From Janthinobacterium sp. B9-8 (GTDB lineage: Bacteria; Pseudomonadota; Gammaproteobacteria; Burkholderiales; Chitinibacteraceae), in contig NZ_CP014222.1 of NCBI RefSeq assembly GCF_000969645.2, forward strand, positions 930,001-994,000: 64,000 nucleotides of DNA. The letters run 5' to 3'. Shown here piece by piece: positions 38,761 to 50,035 of this stretch. The translations under genes were made by a program, and so were the position numbers. Under the pieces are notes generated by a model. That model had not been told where the DNA came from, ran no database searches, and saw only the letters and a program-made list of their open reading frames with translations. Position 1 is the stretch's first letter; each line of letters opens with the position of its first letter.

Positions 38761-41328
38761 TTAATGTGCATGAATCGCCTGTAATAGCTCGGCTTCTAAT
38801 GCCCTTGTGGCGTGTTGATCTTTGAGTAAATTACCGCTGATTAAGAAATTATCTTCTGCCCGCTCACCTAAAGTCATAATCTTTGCCGATTGAATTTCAA
38901 TGCGGTTATTTGCCAATACACGGGCAATTGTTGATAACAACCCTGTTCTGTCGCCTGCCGCAATGGATAAAACATGGTATTTGCCACGCTCATCCGGGCG
39001 AATCATCACATGCGGCTGAATAGGGAAATGCTTAAGCTGGCGTGAGATGCGTGTTTTATGCACCGAGCCCAGTGGCAGATCTTTTTCTAATTGCTGGCTA
39101 AGCTCAAACTCAATATAAGCAATTAAATCGCGATAATTCTCTACCCGATTGTCAGGGATATACACATAGAAACTATCCAGAGCATAGCCATTTTGCGTGG
39201 TATGAATATGCGCATCAAAAATGGTATAGCCAGAGCGTTCAAAGAAGTTGCAAATTTGTGCGAATAAATCATTTTTATCCACGCTATACACCATCACTTG
39301 CAAGCCTTCGCCTGATTCTGAAAGCCGAGCTCGCACAATCGGTTTAAGTGTATTGACACGAGAAAATAGCATGCGGGTGTGCCAAGCAATTTCTTTGGCG
39401 TCATGGCGCAAAAAATACACGGTATCGAGCACTTTCCAGAATTCTTCATGTGCTTCCTGGCGCAAACCATGCAGGCGGATCAGCCGCAGCGCTTCATCTT
39501 GCCTTTCCTCTAGCCAGGAGCGGTCGCTATTGGTATTGCTTAACAGGCGCTGGGTGGCTTTAAACAAATCTTCAAGCAATTTGGCTTTCCACGCATTCCA
39601 TACCTTGGGGCTGGTGCCGCGAATATCGGCAACAGTCAGCAGGTAAATGGCGGTGAGCTTGCGCTGATCCCCCACCCAGGTGGCAAAGGCTTGAATTGTT
39701 TCAGGGTCGTACACGTCTTGCTTTTGCGCTACGGACGACATGGTCAGGTGATGCTCAACCAGCCAGGTAATCAACTGGGCATCCTCAGTAGGCAATGGCA
39801 TGCTTTGGCACCATCTGGCAGCGATTTCTTTACCAAGCGCCGAATGATCGCCACCACGCCCCTTGCCAATATCGTGAAACAGCGCGGCCAGATATAAAAC
39901 TTCGGGCCGGTCGAATTCGGCCAGCAGGCGTGAGCACATTGGGTATTCGTGGGTAAAGGCATTGGCGGCAAAGCGCCGCACATTGCGCAATACCATCAGG
40001 GTGTGCTCATCCACGGTATAAACATGAAATAAATCATGCTGCATACGGCCCACAATTTGCCCAAACTCTGGAATAAAACGGCCTAATACGCCGTATTGAT
40101 TCATGCGGCGCAATACGCGGGTCAGGCCGCGCGGCTCGCGGAAAATATCAATAAAAAATTGTTGATTAACAGGATCACTGCGGAAATCGTCGTCAATGCT
40201 GGATCGGGCATGCCAAAGTGCCCTGAGCGTGGCGGGGCTGATATCCCGGGCATCCCTTAAACGCTCTAATTGCCAGAATAATTCTAATATGGCCGAAGGC
40301 TGGCGTTGAAACACATCAGGCGCAGTGATTTCTAAGGATGAACCGCGTAATTGAAATGATTCATTAATCGGGCGAATCCCAATACCAATTTGTGAAAAAA
40401 TGCGTGCCCTGAGTGCTTCTAATAATAAAGGGGCGAGTTGGCTAATAATACGGGCAGAGCGGTAATAGGTGGCCATGAGGGCTTCACTGGCCCGCAGGCG
40501 TATTGAGCCTTTTTCGCTGTCTTCAAATTTAAAATCGCTGGCGAGGGTGTGTTGGTAATCAAAAAGAATGCGGTCTTCACGGCGCCTGGCTCGCCAGTGC
40601 AATTGAATGCGATAGGCACGTAATACGCGCTCGGCGTTTTCTAACTTAATAATCTCTTCATCGGTCAGCATTTTAAGCTGGGCCAAAGCGTGCCAATCCC
40701 GCCCTAAACCCTGGCTGGCGGCAATCCAGCCAATTAAATGCAAATCGCGCAGGCCACCCGGAGCTTCTTTGATATTAGGTTCAAGATTATAGGTGGCGTT
40801 TTGAAAGCGGCCATAACGTGCTTGCTGCTCTAATAATTTGGCTTCAAAGAATTCCTTGGTATCGATATAGCGATGCACTGTGTCATAAAATTCTTTAAAG
40901 CGTTCAGGATCCCCCACCAAGAGCCGCGCTTCTAAAATGGTGGTTTGCACCGTGATATCTTTCTCTGCCTCGTGCATACAGTCGGCCGTGGTTCGGACCG
41001 AATGCCCCACTTCCAAGCCAATATCCCACAGCTCGCCAACAAAGACTTCCAGCTTTTCTAAGAGCGCAGGTGAGGGCAAATCGGGCAATAAAATCAATAA
41101 ATCCACATCAGAATAAGGGAATAACTCCCCCCGCCCATAGCCCCCAACGGCCACCAGCAGCACCTCGTCAATAAACTGATGCCTGCCCCATAGTTCGCTT
41201 AAAGTGCGATCTGTCAGCTGTGCCAGCTCACCCAAGAGCGGTAAGGCTTCACTCGGGGTGTTAAAACGTTGGTGTAAGGCGGCTTTGTCAGCAGCATAAG
41301 AAGCTCGGATGGCACTAACAGGGCGCAT
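38761..41328 (-). CDS. glnD: [Protein-PII] uridylyltransferase/uridylyl-removing enzyme
   Basis: Nitrogen sensor (855 aa) that modifies PII according to glutamine. Nucleotidyltransferase motif VGGYGRGELFPYSDVDLLIL, PII-UTase linker (GGLRDLHLIGWIA), HD domain (YLAALFHDIGKGRGGDHS), and two C-terminal ACT domains (VMVYSVDKNDLFAQICNFFERSGYTI and VLSIAAGDRTGLLSTIARVL). Full length. Convergent with the hybrid kinase. Confidence 0.97.
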   Translation of the reverse strand: MRPVSAIRASYAADKAALHQRFNTPSEALPLLGELAQLTDRTLSELWGRHQFIDEVLLVAVGGYGRGELFPYSDVDLLILLPDLPSPALLEKLEVFVGELWDIGLEVGHSVRTTADCMHEAEKDITVQTTILEARLLVGDPERFKEFYDTVHRYIDTKEFFEAKLLEQQARYGRFQNATYNLEPNIKEAPGGLRDLHLIGWIAASQGLGRDWHALAQLKMLTDEEIIKLENAERVLRAYRIQLHWRARRREDRILFDYQHTLASDFKFEDSEKGSIRLRASEALMATYYRSARIISQLAPLLLEALRARIFSQIGIGIRPINESFQLRGSSLEITAPDVFQRQPSAILELFWQLERLRDARDISPATLRALWHARSSIDDDFRSDPVNQQFFIDIFREPRGLTRVLRRMNQYGVLGRFIPEFGQIVGRMQHDLFHVYTVDEHTLMVLRNVRRFAANAFTHEYPMCSRLLAEFDRPEVLYLAALFHDIGKGRGGDHSALGKEIAARWCQSMPLPTEDAQLITWLVEHHLTMSSVAQKQDVYDPETIQAFATWVGDQRKLTAIYLLTVADIRGTSPKVWNAWKAKLLEDLFKATQRLLSNTNSDRSWLEERQDEALRLIRLHGLRQEAHEEFWKVLDTVYFLRHDAKEIAWHTRMLFSRVNTLKPIVRARLSESGEGLQVMVYSVDKNDLFAQICNFFERSGYTIFDAHIHTTQNGYALDSFYVYIPDNRVENYRDLIAYIEFELSQQLEKDLPLGSVHKTRISRQLKHFPIQPHVMIRPDERGKYHVLSIAAGDRTGLLSTIARVLANNRIEIQSAKIMTLGERAEDNFLISGNLLKDQHATRALEAELLQAIHAH

Positions 41329-41658
41329 AGCTCAGCCAAATTGTAAGGTGGTGCTGTAGTTTATATGAGAAAGGGGCAGGGCGTGGCAGCGGCGCTGTGT
41401 GATAGGGCTGATGGAGCCATTTGTATTGAGTGTATCTAGAAGGCGGGGAGGCTGTTTTTTATCAGTTGTCAGATCGATTTTATAACCCGTCTTGCTGCTG
41501 ACATCGGGCTGTACTTAATGGAATGAATACGATTTCAAAGCAAATGGTATTCTTTATGTGCACTTTTTTGAAAGGTTGAAGTAATTTTTGTTTTTGATTG
41601 CTGGTGCAATAAAAAAGCCGCTACCTAAGGTAGCGGCTTTTGAACGTGCTAAATATTT
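41329..41658. other. 330-bp intergenic region between glnD and serS
   Basis: Contains the glnD promoter side and, at its right end, the strong serS terminator. Nothing else recognised. Confidence 0.5.
41611..41641 (-). terminator. Rho-independent terminator of serS
   Basis: 13-bp perfect stem AAAAGCCGCTACC (41613-41625) / GGTAGCGGCTTTT (41629-41641), 3-nt loop; A-tract on the left gives the U-tract on the minus strand. Confidence 0.9.
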
Positions 41659-42987
<1,329 letters not shown>

Positions 42988-43041
42988 TTAAAAACCTAAA
43001 ATCTTAAGCCAAATCTATAAAGCTAAATCTAGACCTTAAAT

Positions 43042-43259
43042 CTGTAGACACAGAGAGCATGGAGAAAGGCAAAAACGAGAAAAAGGAGAAACCCCAAATG
43101 AGTGTTGTGAACCCCTGTTTTTTATGAAAAACAGAGTGGTTCGAACAATAGCTGATTTTTTATGGATCAAGGCCTTGGCTGTTTTGATGTAATGGCTTGG
43201 TTTTCTCCGTGAAACTCCGTGTTCTCTGTGCGCTCCGTGGTTCAAGATTTGGGTTTTGT
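43042..43259. repeat. Dispersed repeat with CTCCGTGAAACTC core, copy 2, and partner
   Basis: The 347-bp gap between serS and rarA holds TTTTCTCCGTGAAACTCCGT followed by GTTCTCTGTGCGCTCCGTGG and TTCAAGATTTGGGTTTTGT (43201-43259). An inverse partial copy (CACAGAGAGCATGGAGAAAG) lies at 43044-43063. No gene is seen in the gap. Confidence 0.7.
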
Positions 43260-43280
43260 ACGAGCAAGGTTTGACTGAGT

Positions 43281-44591
43281 TTATTGATTCTGTTTTAACC
43301 ACGCCGCATCCAGCTCGGCAAGATGGCGTAATTTTTCGGTAATTTTCCCTTCTAGCCCGCGAGGGGTTGGCTCGTAAAAGTGCATGCCTTCCAGACCTTC
43401 GGGTAAATAACTTTCGCCTGCGGCATAGGCTTCTGGCTCGTCGTGGGCGTAGCGGTAGCGTTTGCCATAGCCCAGCTCTTTCATGAGTTTGGTGGGTGCA
43501 TTGCGTAAATGTATAGGGACTTCGCGGCTTTTGTCGCTGCTGATAAAGGCTTTGGCGGTTTTGTAGGCCATATAGCCCGCATTGGATTTAGGCGCGATGG
43601 CAAGATAAATCACCGCTTGTGCCAGCGCCAGCTCGCCTTCGGGGCTGCCTAAACGCTCAAAAGTGCTGGCGGCATCATTGCAAATTTGCATGGCGCGTGG
43701 GTCGGCAAGGCCGATGTCTTCCCAAGCCATGCGAACAATGCGGCGGGATAAATAGCGGGCATCTGCGCCACCATCCAGCATGCGGGTCAGCCAGTAGAGT
43801 GCACCATCGGGGTTGGAGCCGCGCACCGATTTATGCAAGGCAGAAATCTGGTCGTAAAATGAGTCGCCGCCTTTGTCAAAACGGCGGGCATTGAGCGTGA
43901 GTGTTTCGCTTAAAAAATCGCTATCAATGTGTGTGCGTTTGGCCGCCAAGGCGGCGGTGGCCGATTGTTCGATCAGATTAAGCAGGCGTCTAGCATCACC
44001 ATCTGCAAAGCCGGTGAGCGTATCAATGGCGGAAGATTCAAACGTCAGCTCGGGCAGGCACTCGTGGCAGGCTCGTTGTAGGAGTTCTGTCAGCTCGGTT
44101 TCTGATAAGGCATTTAAAACGTAAACCTGGGCGCGGGAAAGCAGAGCAGAATTGACTTCGAAAGAAGGATTTTCGGTGGTTGCACCAATAAAAGTGACAA
44201 GCCCCGATTCAACAAAGGGTAAGAATGCATCCTGCTGTGCTTTATTGAATCGGTGTACTTCATCGACAAAGAGCAGGGTGTGTCGGCCCATGCTGCGATG
44301 GTTTTCCGCTTCTTCCATCGCGGTACGTATATCTTTTACGCCAGAAAATACGGCAGAAAGCGCAATAAATTCCACATCAAAGGCGCTGGAAAGCAGGCGG
44401 GCAAGAGTCGTTTTGCCGACCCCCGGTGGCCCCCATAGAATCATAGAGTGTAGCTTGCCACCTGAAATGGCGGCGGCTAATGGCTTGCCGGGGGCGAGTA
44501 AATGCCTTTGGCCCACGACTTCGGCGATGGTTTTGGGGCGTAATTGTTCGGCCAAGGGAATATGGCCGGGCTTTGCAAATAAATCACTCAC
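43281..44591 (-). CDS. rarA: Replication-associated recombination protein A (AAA+ ATPase)
   Basis: MgsA/RarA (436 aa), which acts at stalled replication forks with SSB. N-terminus PLAEQLRPKTIAEVVGQRHLL, Walker A GPPGVGKTTLARL, Walker B LLFVDEVHRFNKAQQDAFLP, sensor 1 GATTENPSFEVN, and the C-terminal tetramerisation domain (LPEGLEGMHFYEPTPRGLE). lolA follows upstream in the same direction (rarA is downstream of lolA by 45 nt), an arrangement common in proteobacteria. Confidence 0.96.
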   Translation of the reverse strand: MSDLFAKPGHIPLAEQLRPKTIAEVVGQRHLLAPGKPLAAAISGGKLHSMILWGPPGVGKTTLARLLSSAFDVEFIALSAVFSGVKDIRTAMEEAENHRSMGRHTLLFVDEVHRFNKAQQDAFLPFVESGLVTFIGATTENPSFEVNSALLSRAQVYVLNALSETELTELLQRACHECLPELTFESSAIDTLTGFADGDARRLLNLIEQSATAALAAKRTHIDSDFLSETLTLNARRFDKGGDSFYDQISALHKSVRGSNPDGALYWLTRMLDGGADARYLSRRIVRMAWEDIGLADPRAMQICNDAASTFERLGSPEGELALAQAVIYLAIAPKSNAGYMAYKTAKAFISSDKSREVPIHLRNAPTKLMKELGYGKRYRYAHDEPEAYAAGESYLPEGLEGMHFYEPTPRGLEGKITEKLRHLAELDAAWLKQNQ

Positions 44592-44636
44592 GCAGGGGTC
44601 CGTATTGGGAGTTGTAATTTTTAAGTTGTTTAGTGT

Positions 44637-45245
44637 TTATTCACGAATCACATCCGCGTCTTTAGGCGGGGTAAAGCGGAATTGGCCAGCATCAATTTTA
44701 GGATTTATTTTGAGTGCGCTAAAGTAGATGCGCGTGGTTTGCCCAAAGTTGTCGTGTAGCTCCATTTGCATGAGCTGACCTTGGCTAAAGCCTAGTTTGA
44801 CCGAATTAAAAGATTGATCTGCTTGCTTGGGCGTGGCCTCTAGCCAGTCGATTCCTTCACGGCTAGGTAGCGGGCGTAATGTGTAATTGCGTTCAAATTG
44901 ATTATTACCCGCAAGTAGTGCAGCAGGGCTACTTTCTAATGCCTTGCCCATGGCTTTAACTGTGGCCTGTTTTAAGTCAGGATCGTACAGCCAGACCTGT
45001 TTTCCGTCGGCAATAATCAGTTGCTCAAATGGCTTTTGATAAATCCAGCGAAATAAACCCGGTCTTTGAATGGAGAGTGTGCCGCTACTATTCTGGATTT
45101 TGCCTTGCTGGCTGGTGACGGTTTGTTTGAAGTTGGCTTGTAAAGACTGAGTGCTGCTTAGATAGTTTTTTAAATCGCTGACTGCATCGGCCCAAGTGGT
45201 TTGGCTCGTCACCGCAACTAAAATTATGAGAGCAAGTTTGCGCAT
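44637..45245 (-). CDS. lolA: Outer-membrane lipoprotein carrier protein LolA
   Basis: Periplasmic chaperone that takes lipoproteins from LolCD(E) to the outer membrane. From ATG 45245 it is 202 aa with signal peptide MRKLALIILVAVTSQTTWA, then the LolA fold (LQANFKQTV, GLFRWIYQKPFEQLIIADGKQVWLYDPDL). A frame start at 45281 lies inside the ompA terminator. In an apparent operon with rarA. Confidence 0.95.
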   Translation of the reverse strand: MRKLALIILVAVTSQTTWADAVSDLKNYLSSTQSLQANFKQTVTSQQGKIQNSSGTLSIQRPGLFRWIYQKPFEQLIIADGKQVWLYDPDLKQATVKAMGKALESSPAALLAGNNQFERNYTLRPLPSREGIDWLEATPKQADQSFNSVKLGFSQGQLMQMELHDNFGQTTRIYFSALKINPKIDAGQFRFTPPKDADVIRE

Positions 45246-45266
45246 TGGATTTCCCGAGTAAATAGT

Positions 45267-45295
45267 AAAAAAGCCCCGCACTGGCGGGGCTTTTT
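45267..45295 (-). terminator. Rho-independent terminator of ompA
   Basis: AAAAAGCCCCGC (45268-45279) / GCGGGGCTTTTT (45284-45295), 4-nt loop. The perfect stem with T-run fits a highly expressed gene. Confidence 0.9.
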
Positions 45296-45310
45296 GTGCG
45301 AAGTAGTAAA

Positions 45311-46000
45311 TTACTTCTTAGCTGGAGTTACCACTTCTTTTGTGCCTTTGATGTCGATTTCAACACGACGATCAGGAGACAGACATTCGATCAACTTAGC
45401 GCGTTTTTTGATCTTACCGCAAGTGTCGCCAGTAACTGGCTCAGCTTTACCACGGCCTTCAAACTTAACTTTACCTTCTGGAGCGCCCTTAGAAACAAGG
45501 TAGTCAGCTACAGATTTAGCGCGTTTTTCTGACAGTGGCTGATTGTACTTGTCTGAACCGATACGGTCAGTGTAACCAATTACGTGTGCTTCACCGTCTT
45601 TAGGGTCCATCATTTTAACTTCTTCGTACAGCTTGTCTAAAGCGTCTTTACCAGCTGGCTTCAGAGATGCTTTGTTGAAGTCAAACAGAACGTCTGATTT
45701 CAGTGTGAAGTGCTTAGTGTTGATCACTGGAGCAGCAACAACTGGAGCAACAACAGGAGCTACAACAACAGGAGCTACTTTTGCTACTGGCTTAACGTAA
45801 CCATCACAACCTTCAACAGTTGCAGCTTCTTTAGTCCAAGTACCTGTACGCCAGCATTCGCCGATACCGTTTTTAACAACAGTGCCTGGGGTGTTTGCGT
45901 TTTGTGTGTAAGCTTCAACGCCAGCAAATGCAGCAGTGCTCATTGCACCTAAAGCAGTTACAACGGCAAGGCGTGTCAGGGATTGCTTGATCGACAGCAT
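45311..46000 (-). CDS. OmpA-family protein, RmpM-like
   Basis: 229 aa: signal peptide (ending STAAFA-GV), a short N-terminal part with [25 protein letters not shown] (broken here by position: the ECWR and EGCDGY blocks), a Pro/Val/Ala linker, and a C-terminal OmpA peptidoglycan-binding domain ([53 protein letters not shown]). It has no beta-barrel; this layout matches neisserial RmpM/class 4 protein, which anchors outer-membrane porins to peptidoglycan. An extra Cys pair sits in the OmpA domain ([15 protein letters not shown]). Confidence 0.9.
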   Translation of the reverse strand: MLSIKQSLTRLAVVTALGAMSTAAFAGVEAYTQNANTPGTVVKNGIGECWRTGTWTKEAATVEGCDGYVKPVAKVAPVVVAPVVAPVVAAPVINTKHFTLKSDVLFDFNKASLKPAGKDALDKLYEEVKMMDPKDGEAHVIGYTDRIGSDKYNQPLSEKRAKSVADYLVSKGAPEGKVKFEGRGKAEPVTGDTCGKIKKRAKLIECLSPDRRVEIDIKGTKEVVTPAKK

Positions 46001-46335
46001 AGTTTTTATCTCCTAGAAAATCATTTAGCAAGCTGATATTTATATTGCTTGTAGGTTCTGGATAAGCCTCGCCTGAGGAACCGTCAAGGCTTTTTTTCCA
46101 TACACGTGCTGCATTCTAATGGTTTCACAATGCTTGCGGCAAATAGTAAGGCTGTAATTTTTGCCGCAGAGGCTGATTCTGTTGTGGGGAGGCACTGTTG
46201 AGGGTAGCCCAATTGGAGCATCTTCGCCCCCGTGGTACACTTAGGGATCGAACGCGCGTGCTGCAACGAATGTGTTGTGGCATTGCAACGGCACCACCGT
46301 AATTGATTTGCTTGTTTACGCGTGGTGCGTATTAC
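46001..46335. other. 335-bp region between divergent ompA and gyrA
   Basis: Holds both promoters. I see no repeat or gene; the stretch just before ompA has an AGGAGAT ribosome binding site in minus orientation (46009-46015). Confidence 0.5.
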
Positions 46336-49032
46336 ATGACGCCCCGGCCCCTATCTAAGATGCTCGAAAACTTTGCCAAAGAAACAATCCCGGTAAGTCT
46401 CGAAGAGGAAATGCGACGCTCCTACCTCGATTACGCGATGAGTGTAATTGTAGGGCGCGCTTTGCCCGATGTTCGTGATGGCTTAAAGCCGGTACACCGC
46501 CGCATTCTGTTTGCAATGCATGAAAGCAATAATGTCTGGAATCGCTCCTATGTGAAGTGTGCCCGCGTTATTGGTGACGTGCTCGGTAAGTATCATCCGC
46601 ACGGCGACACCGCCGCCTACGAGGCCTTGGTGCGGATGGCGCAGGATTTCTCCCTGAGATACCCACTTATTGATGGCCAAGGTAACTTTGGTTCGATCGA
46701 TGGTGATTCTGCTGCTGCCTATCGTTATACAGAATGTCGTTTAGAAAAAATCTCTTCCGAGTTGCTGGCTGATATCGATAAAGAAACGGTCGATTTCACA
46801 CCTAACTACGACGAAAAAGAGCTCGAACCCACTGTTCTGCCTACTCGCGTGCCTAATCTATTGATTAATGGCTCGTCGGGGATCGCAGTCGGGATGGCGA
46901 CCAATATCCCGCCGCATAATCTTACTGAAGTGATCGATGCCTGTTTAGCTTTGTTAGCTAATCCAGAGCTGACCATCGATGAGATTATCGACATCATCCC
47001 TGCGCCCGATTTCCCTACCGCTGGTATCATTTATGGTATTCACGGCGTGCGTGAAGGTTATCGCACCGGCCGTGGCCGTGTGATTATGCGGGCGCGCACT
47101 CACTTTGAGGATGTAAGCCGCGATAAGCAGGCCATCATCGTCGATGAGCTGCCTTACCAGGTTAACAAGGCGCGCCTTCTGGAGCGCATTGCCGAGCTGG
47201 TTCGCGAGAAAACCATCGAAGGCATTACCGAAATCCGTGATGAATCGGATAAATCCGGTATGCGCGTGGTGATCGAGCTTAAACGCAGCGAAGTGGCTGA
47301 GGTTATTCTTAATAATCTCTATAAGCACACTCAGCTGCAAGACAGCTTTGGTATCAATATGGTGGCACTGGTCGATGGCCAGCCGCGTCTATTGAATATC
47401 AAGCAGGTGCTGGAATGCTTCTTGCGCCATCGCCGTGAAGTGGTGACTCGTCGTACGGTGTTTGAGCTGCGTAAAGCACGCGAGCGTGGCCATATTCTGG
47501 AAGGCTTGGCAGTGGCTTTATCCAATGTCGATGAAATCATCGCCTTGATTAAAGCGGCTCCAACGCCGGCAGAAGCTAAAATCAGCCTGATGGGCCGTAC
47601 TTGGCGCTCGGCACTGGTTGAAGACATGCTCAGTCGTACCGATGTGAGCGCATCGCGCCCGGATGGTTTGGGGATGGAGTTTGGCTTTAGCCTGACTGAT
47701 GGCTATCGCCTGTCTGAAGTACAGACTCAGGCGATTCTTGAGCTACGTCTGCAGCGCCTGACCGGCCTTGAGCAAGACAAAATCGTTAGCGAATACCGCG
47801 ATGTAATGGAAAAGATCCTCGATTTACTCGATATCTTGGCACGTGAAGAGCGTGTTTCCGAAATCATCGTGACCGAGCTGAACGAAGTTAAAACTGTATT
47901 TGGCGATGTGCGTAAGTCTGAAATCATTGCCTATGGCGAAGATCTCAGCTTAGAAGACCTGATCACGCCGCAAGATATGGTAGTGACGCTGACGCATAGT
48001 GGTTATATGAAAGCCACGCCAGCTGATGAATATCGCTCACAACGCCGTGGTGGCCGTGGTAAACAAGCCGCTGCGACCAAGGAAGACGATTTCATCGACA
48101 AGCTGTTTGTGGCCAACACTCATGATTACGTCTTGTGCTTCTCATCGCATGGCCGTGTGTACTGGTTGAAAGTGTATAACGTGCCACAGGGCGGTCGTAA
48201 TAGCCGTGGTAAGCCGATTGTAAACCTCTTGCCATTGCAAGAAGGCGAGAAGATCAGCGCGATTCTGCCAGTGAAAGAATTTACCGAAGATCAGTTTGTC
48301 TTTATGGCGACGGCGATGGGTACAGTGAAAAAGACCTCACTCGTGCATTTCTCGCGTCCGATGAAGAAAGGCATTATCGCGGTTGGTCTGGATATGGATG
48401 ACTACCTCGTTGGCGTTGAGCTGACGCATGGTGGCGATCAGATCATGATGTTCTCTGACGCAGGTAAATCAGTTCGCTTCCACGAAGGTGACGTGCGTGC
48501 CATGGGCCGTACGGCAACGGGCGTGCGCGGCATGATGCTGCAAGAAGGTCAGAAAGTGATCTCCTTGCTGGTGGCCGAGCGCGACGATCAGCAGGTGTTG
48601 GCGGCAACCGAAAACGGTTATGGCAAACGCACGCCGGTTGGCGATTACCGCCTGACTAGCCGTGGTACGCAAGGTGTGATCGCAATTGATACTGGCGATC
48701 GTAACGGTAAGCTCGTTGCGGCCACGCTGGTCGAAGATTCCGATGACGTGATGCTGATTACCACCGGCGGCGTGCTGATTCGTACCAAAGTCGCTGAAAT
48801 CCGTGAAACAGGCCGTGCTGCACAAGGCGTGCGCTTGATTAATCTGGATGAAGGCGAGCATTTGTCAGGTCTGGAAAAAGTGTGTGAAACGGATTCGGAT
48901 GACGAACTGCTGGAAGATGACGAGTTACTTGCTGAAGGCGAAGTGCCTGCCGCAGAAGCGGCTTCTACAGAGGGTGATACGCCCGCTGTAGAGGGTGATG
49001 CTGTTGAGGGTGACGAGCCTGCTGCGGAGTAA
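46336..49032 (+). CDS. gyrA: DNA gyrase subunit A
   Basis: Type II topoisomerase A subunit (898 aa from ATG 46336; an ATG at 46360, [18 protein letters not shown], is also possible). [29 protein letters not shown], catalytic Tyr region, and the GyrA-box QRRGGRGKQ in the C-terminal beta-pinwheel identify gyrase rather than ParC. The quinolone region reads [13 protein letters not shown]: Thr in place of Ser83 and Glu in place of Asp87 (E. coli numbering). The last ~45 residues form a very acidic tail ([25 protein letters not shown]). Confidence 0.96.
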   Translation: MTPRPLSKMLENFAKETIPVSLEEEMRRSYLDYAMSVIVGRALPDVRDGLKPVHRRILFAMHESNNVWNRSYVKCARVIGDVLGKYHPHGDTAAYEALVRMAQDFSLRYPLIDGQGNFGSIDGDSAAAYRYTECRLEKISSELLADIDKETVDFTPNYDEKELEPTVLPTRVPNLLINGSSGIAVGMATNIPPHNLTEVIDACLALLANPELTIDEIIDIIPAPDFPTAGIIYGIHGVREGYRTGRGRVIMRARTHFEDVSRDKQAIIVDELPYQVNKARLLERIAELVREKTIEGITEIRDESDKSGMRVVIELKRSEVAEVILNNLYKHTQLQDSFGINMVALVDGQPRLLNIKQVLECFLRHRREVVTRRTVFELRKARERGHILEGLAVALSNVDEIIALIKAAPTPAEAKISLMGRTWRSALVEDMLSRTDVSASRPDGLGMEFGFSLTDGYRLSEVQTQAILELRLQRLTGLEQDKIVSEYRDVMEKILDLLDILAREERVSEIIVTELNEVKTVFGDVRKSEIIAYGEDLSLEDLITPQDMVVTLTHSGYMKATPADEYRSQRRGGRGKQAAATKEDDFIDKLFVANTHDYVLCFSSHGRVYWLKVYNVPQGGRNSRGKPIVNLLPLQEGEKISAILPVKEFTEDQFVFMATAMGTVKKTSLVHFSRPMKKGIIAVGLDMDDYLVGVELTHGGDQIMMFSDAGKSVRFHEGDVRAMGRTATGVRGMMLQEGQKVISLLVAERDDQQVLAATENGYGKRTPVGDYRLTSRGTQGVIAIDTGDRNGKLVAATLVEDSDDVMLITTGGVLIRTKVAEIRETGRAAQGVRLINLDEGEHLSGLEKVCETDSDDELLEDDELLAEGEVPAAEAASTEGDTPAVEGDAVEGDEPAAE

Positions 49033-49052
49033 GTGTTTCTTCGCGAAATAAC

Positions 49053-49083
49053 AACACTGGCCTGCACGACAGGCCAGTGTTGT
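49053..49083 (+). terminator. Hairpin after gyrA
   Basis: AACACTGGCCTG (49053-49064) / CAGGCCAGTGTT (49070-49081), 5-nt loop, followed by GTGTGTGG without a T-run. Confidence 0.6.
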
Positions 49084-49152
49084 GTGTGGAGTATGCGCAG
49101 CCTGGTGTTTGTTTAAAACGCGAAGGCTGTGCTTTAAAAAAAGGGATGGTCT

Positions 49153-49608
49153 ATGAGCGTAGCGCCTGTTGCATCACCTGTATTATTTAAGCAAATTTCA
49201 GATTGGTTTATGACCTTACCGCATTGCCAGGTGCTGGGCTTTAAATTTGGCGAAGCGCATTACGGCAGCATGACCGTTTGCCTGCCCTTTAAAGACGAGC
49301 TGATCGGCAATCCTGCAACGCGGGTGATTCATGGGGGAGTAGTGACATCCTTGGTTGATTCAACCAGTGCCGGGGCGATTTACACCATGCTGACCGAGCT
49401 GGAGGCGATTGCTACTTTGGATTTACGCCTCGATTATCTTCGCCCAGCCAAGCCAGATTTCCCCATTTATTGCACCGCAGAATGCTATAAACTCACTAAG
49501 CAAATTGCTTTTACCCGTGCCACGGCATATCAGGATGATATTAATGATCCTGTGGCTTACAGCGTGGGTACTTTTATGCGCAATTCCGCACGTGAGGTGG
49601 CAGCATGA
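49153..49608 (+). CDS. PaaI-family hot-dog thioesterase
   Basis: 151 aa, hot-dog fold: VIHGGVVTSLVDSTSAGAIY (the HGG motif and the helix), then LDLRLDYLRPA (strand with D/Y). Probable acyl-CoA thioesterase of unknown substrate. It overlaps the next thioesterase gene by 4 nt, so the two are translationally coupled and may form a heteromer. Inserted between gyrA and serC, which are often adjacent in related genomes. Confidence 0.9.
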   Translation: MSVAPVASPVLFKQISDWFMTLPHCQVLGFKFGEAHYGSMTVCLPFKDELIGNPATRVIHGGVVTSLVDSTSAGAIYTMLTELEAIATLDLRLDYLRPAKPDFPIYCTAECYKLTKQIAFTRATAYQDDINDPVAYSVGTFMRNSAREVAA

Positions 49609-50021
49609 GCCCGCCGATTACCAGCTTTGATTCCTTATCTACTGCTATTGATGCCGTGCCTTATGCCAAATTATTGGGTATTCAAAGCCGCGAAGAAAAT
49701 GGCCAGCCCTTGTTTTTCTTGCCGTTTCACACGCACAACATTGGCAATACGATTTTGCCTGCGCTGCATGGCGGCGTTATTGGCGGTTTTTTAGAAAACG
49801 CGGCTATTTTGCATGTGATGTGGGCATCAGAAATATGCAGCGTGCCCAAGATTATTGATTTTTCTATCGATTTTTTACGCACGGGTCGTCCGGTTGAGTT
49901 GTACGGCCAGTGTGAGATTATTCGCCAGGGCAAGCGCGTCGCCAATGTGCTGATGACCGCCTGGCAGGATGATCGCAGCAAGCCGGTGGCGGTTGCCCGC
50001 GCCCATTTTCTACTTGCCTAA
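49605..50021 (+). CDS. PaaI-family hot-dog thioesterase, second copy
   Basis: 138 aa with LPALHGGVIGGFLENAAIL and KIIDFSIDFLRTGRP, the same fold as the upstream protein but with low identity. The ATG overlaps the previous stop (ATGA type). serC begins 14 nt downstream, so the genes from 49153 to 51118 probably form one transcript. Confidence 0.9.
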   Translation: MSPPITSFDSLSTAIDAVPYAKLLGIQSREENGQPLFFLPFHTHNIGNTILPALHGGVIGGFLENAAILHVMWASEICSVPKIIDFSIDFLRTGRPVELYGQCEIIRQGKRVANVLMTAWQDDRSKPVAVARAHFLLA

Positions 50022-50035
50022 GGGATAAGCTCGCC

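Noticed and set aside
46336..49032. parC instead of gyrA
   Set aside because: [10 protein letters not shown] looks slightly ParC-like, but the GyrA-box QRRGGRGKQ and the 898-residue length are those of gyrase.
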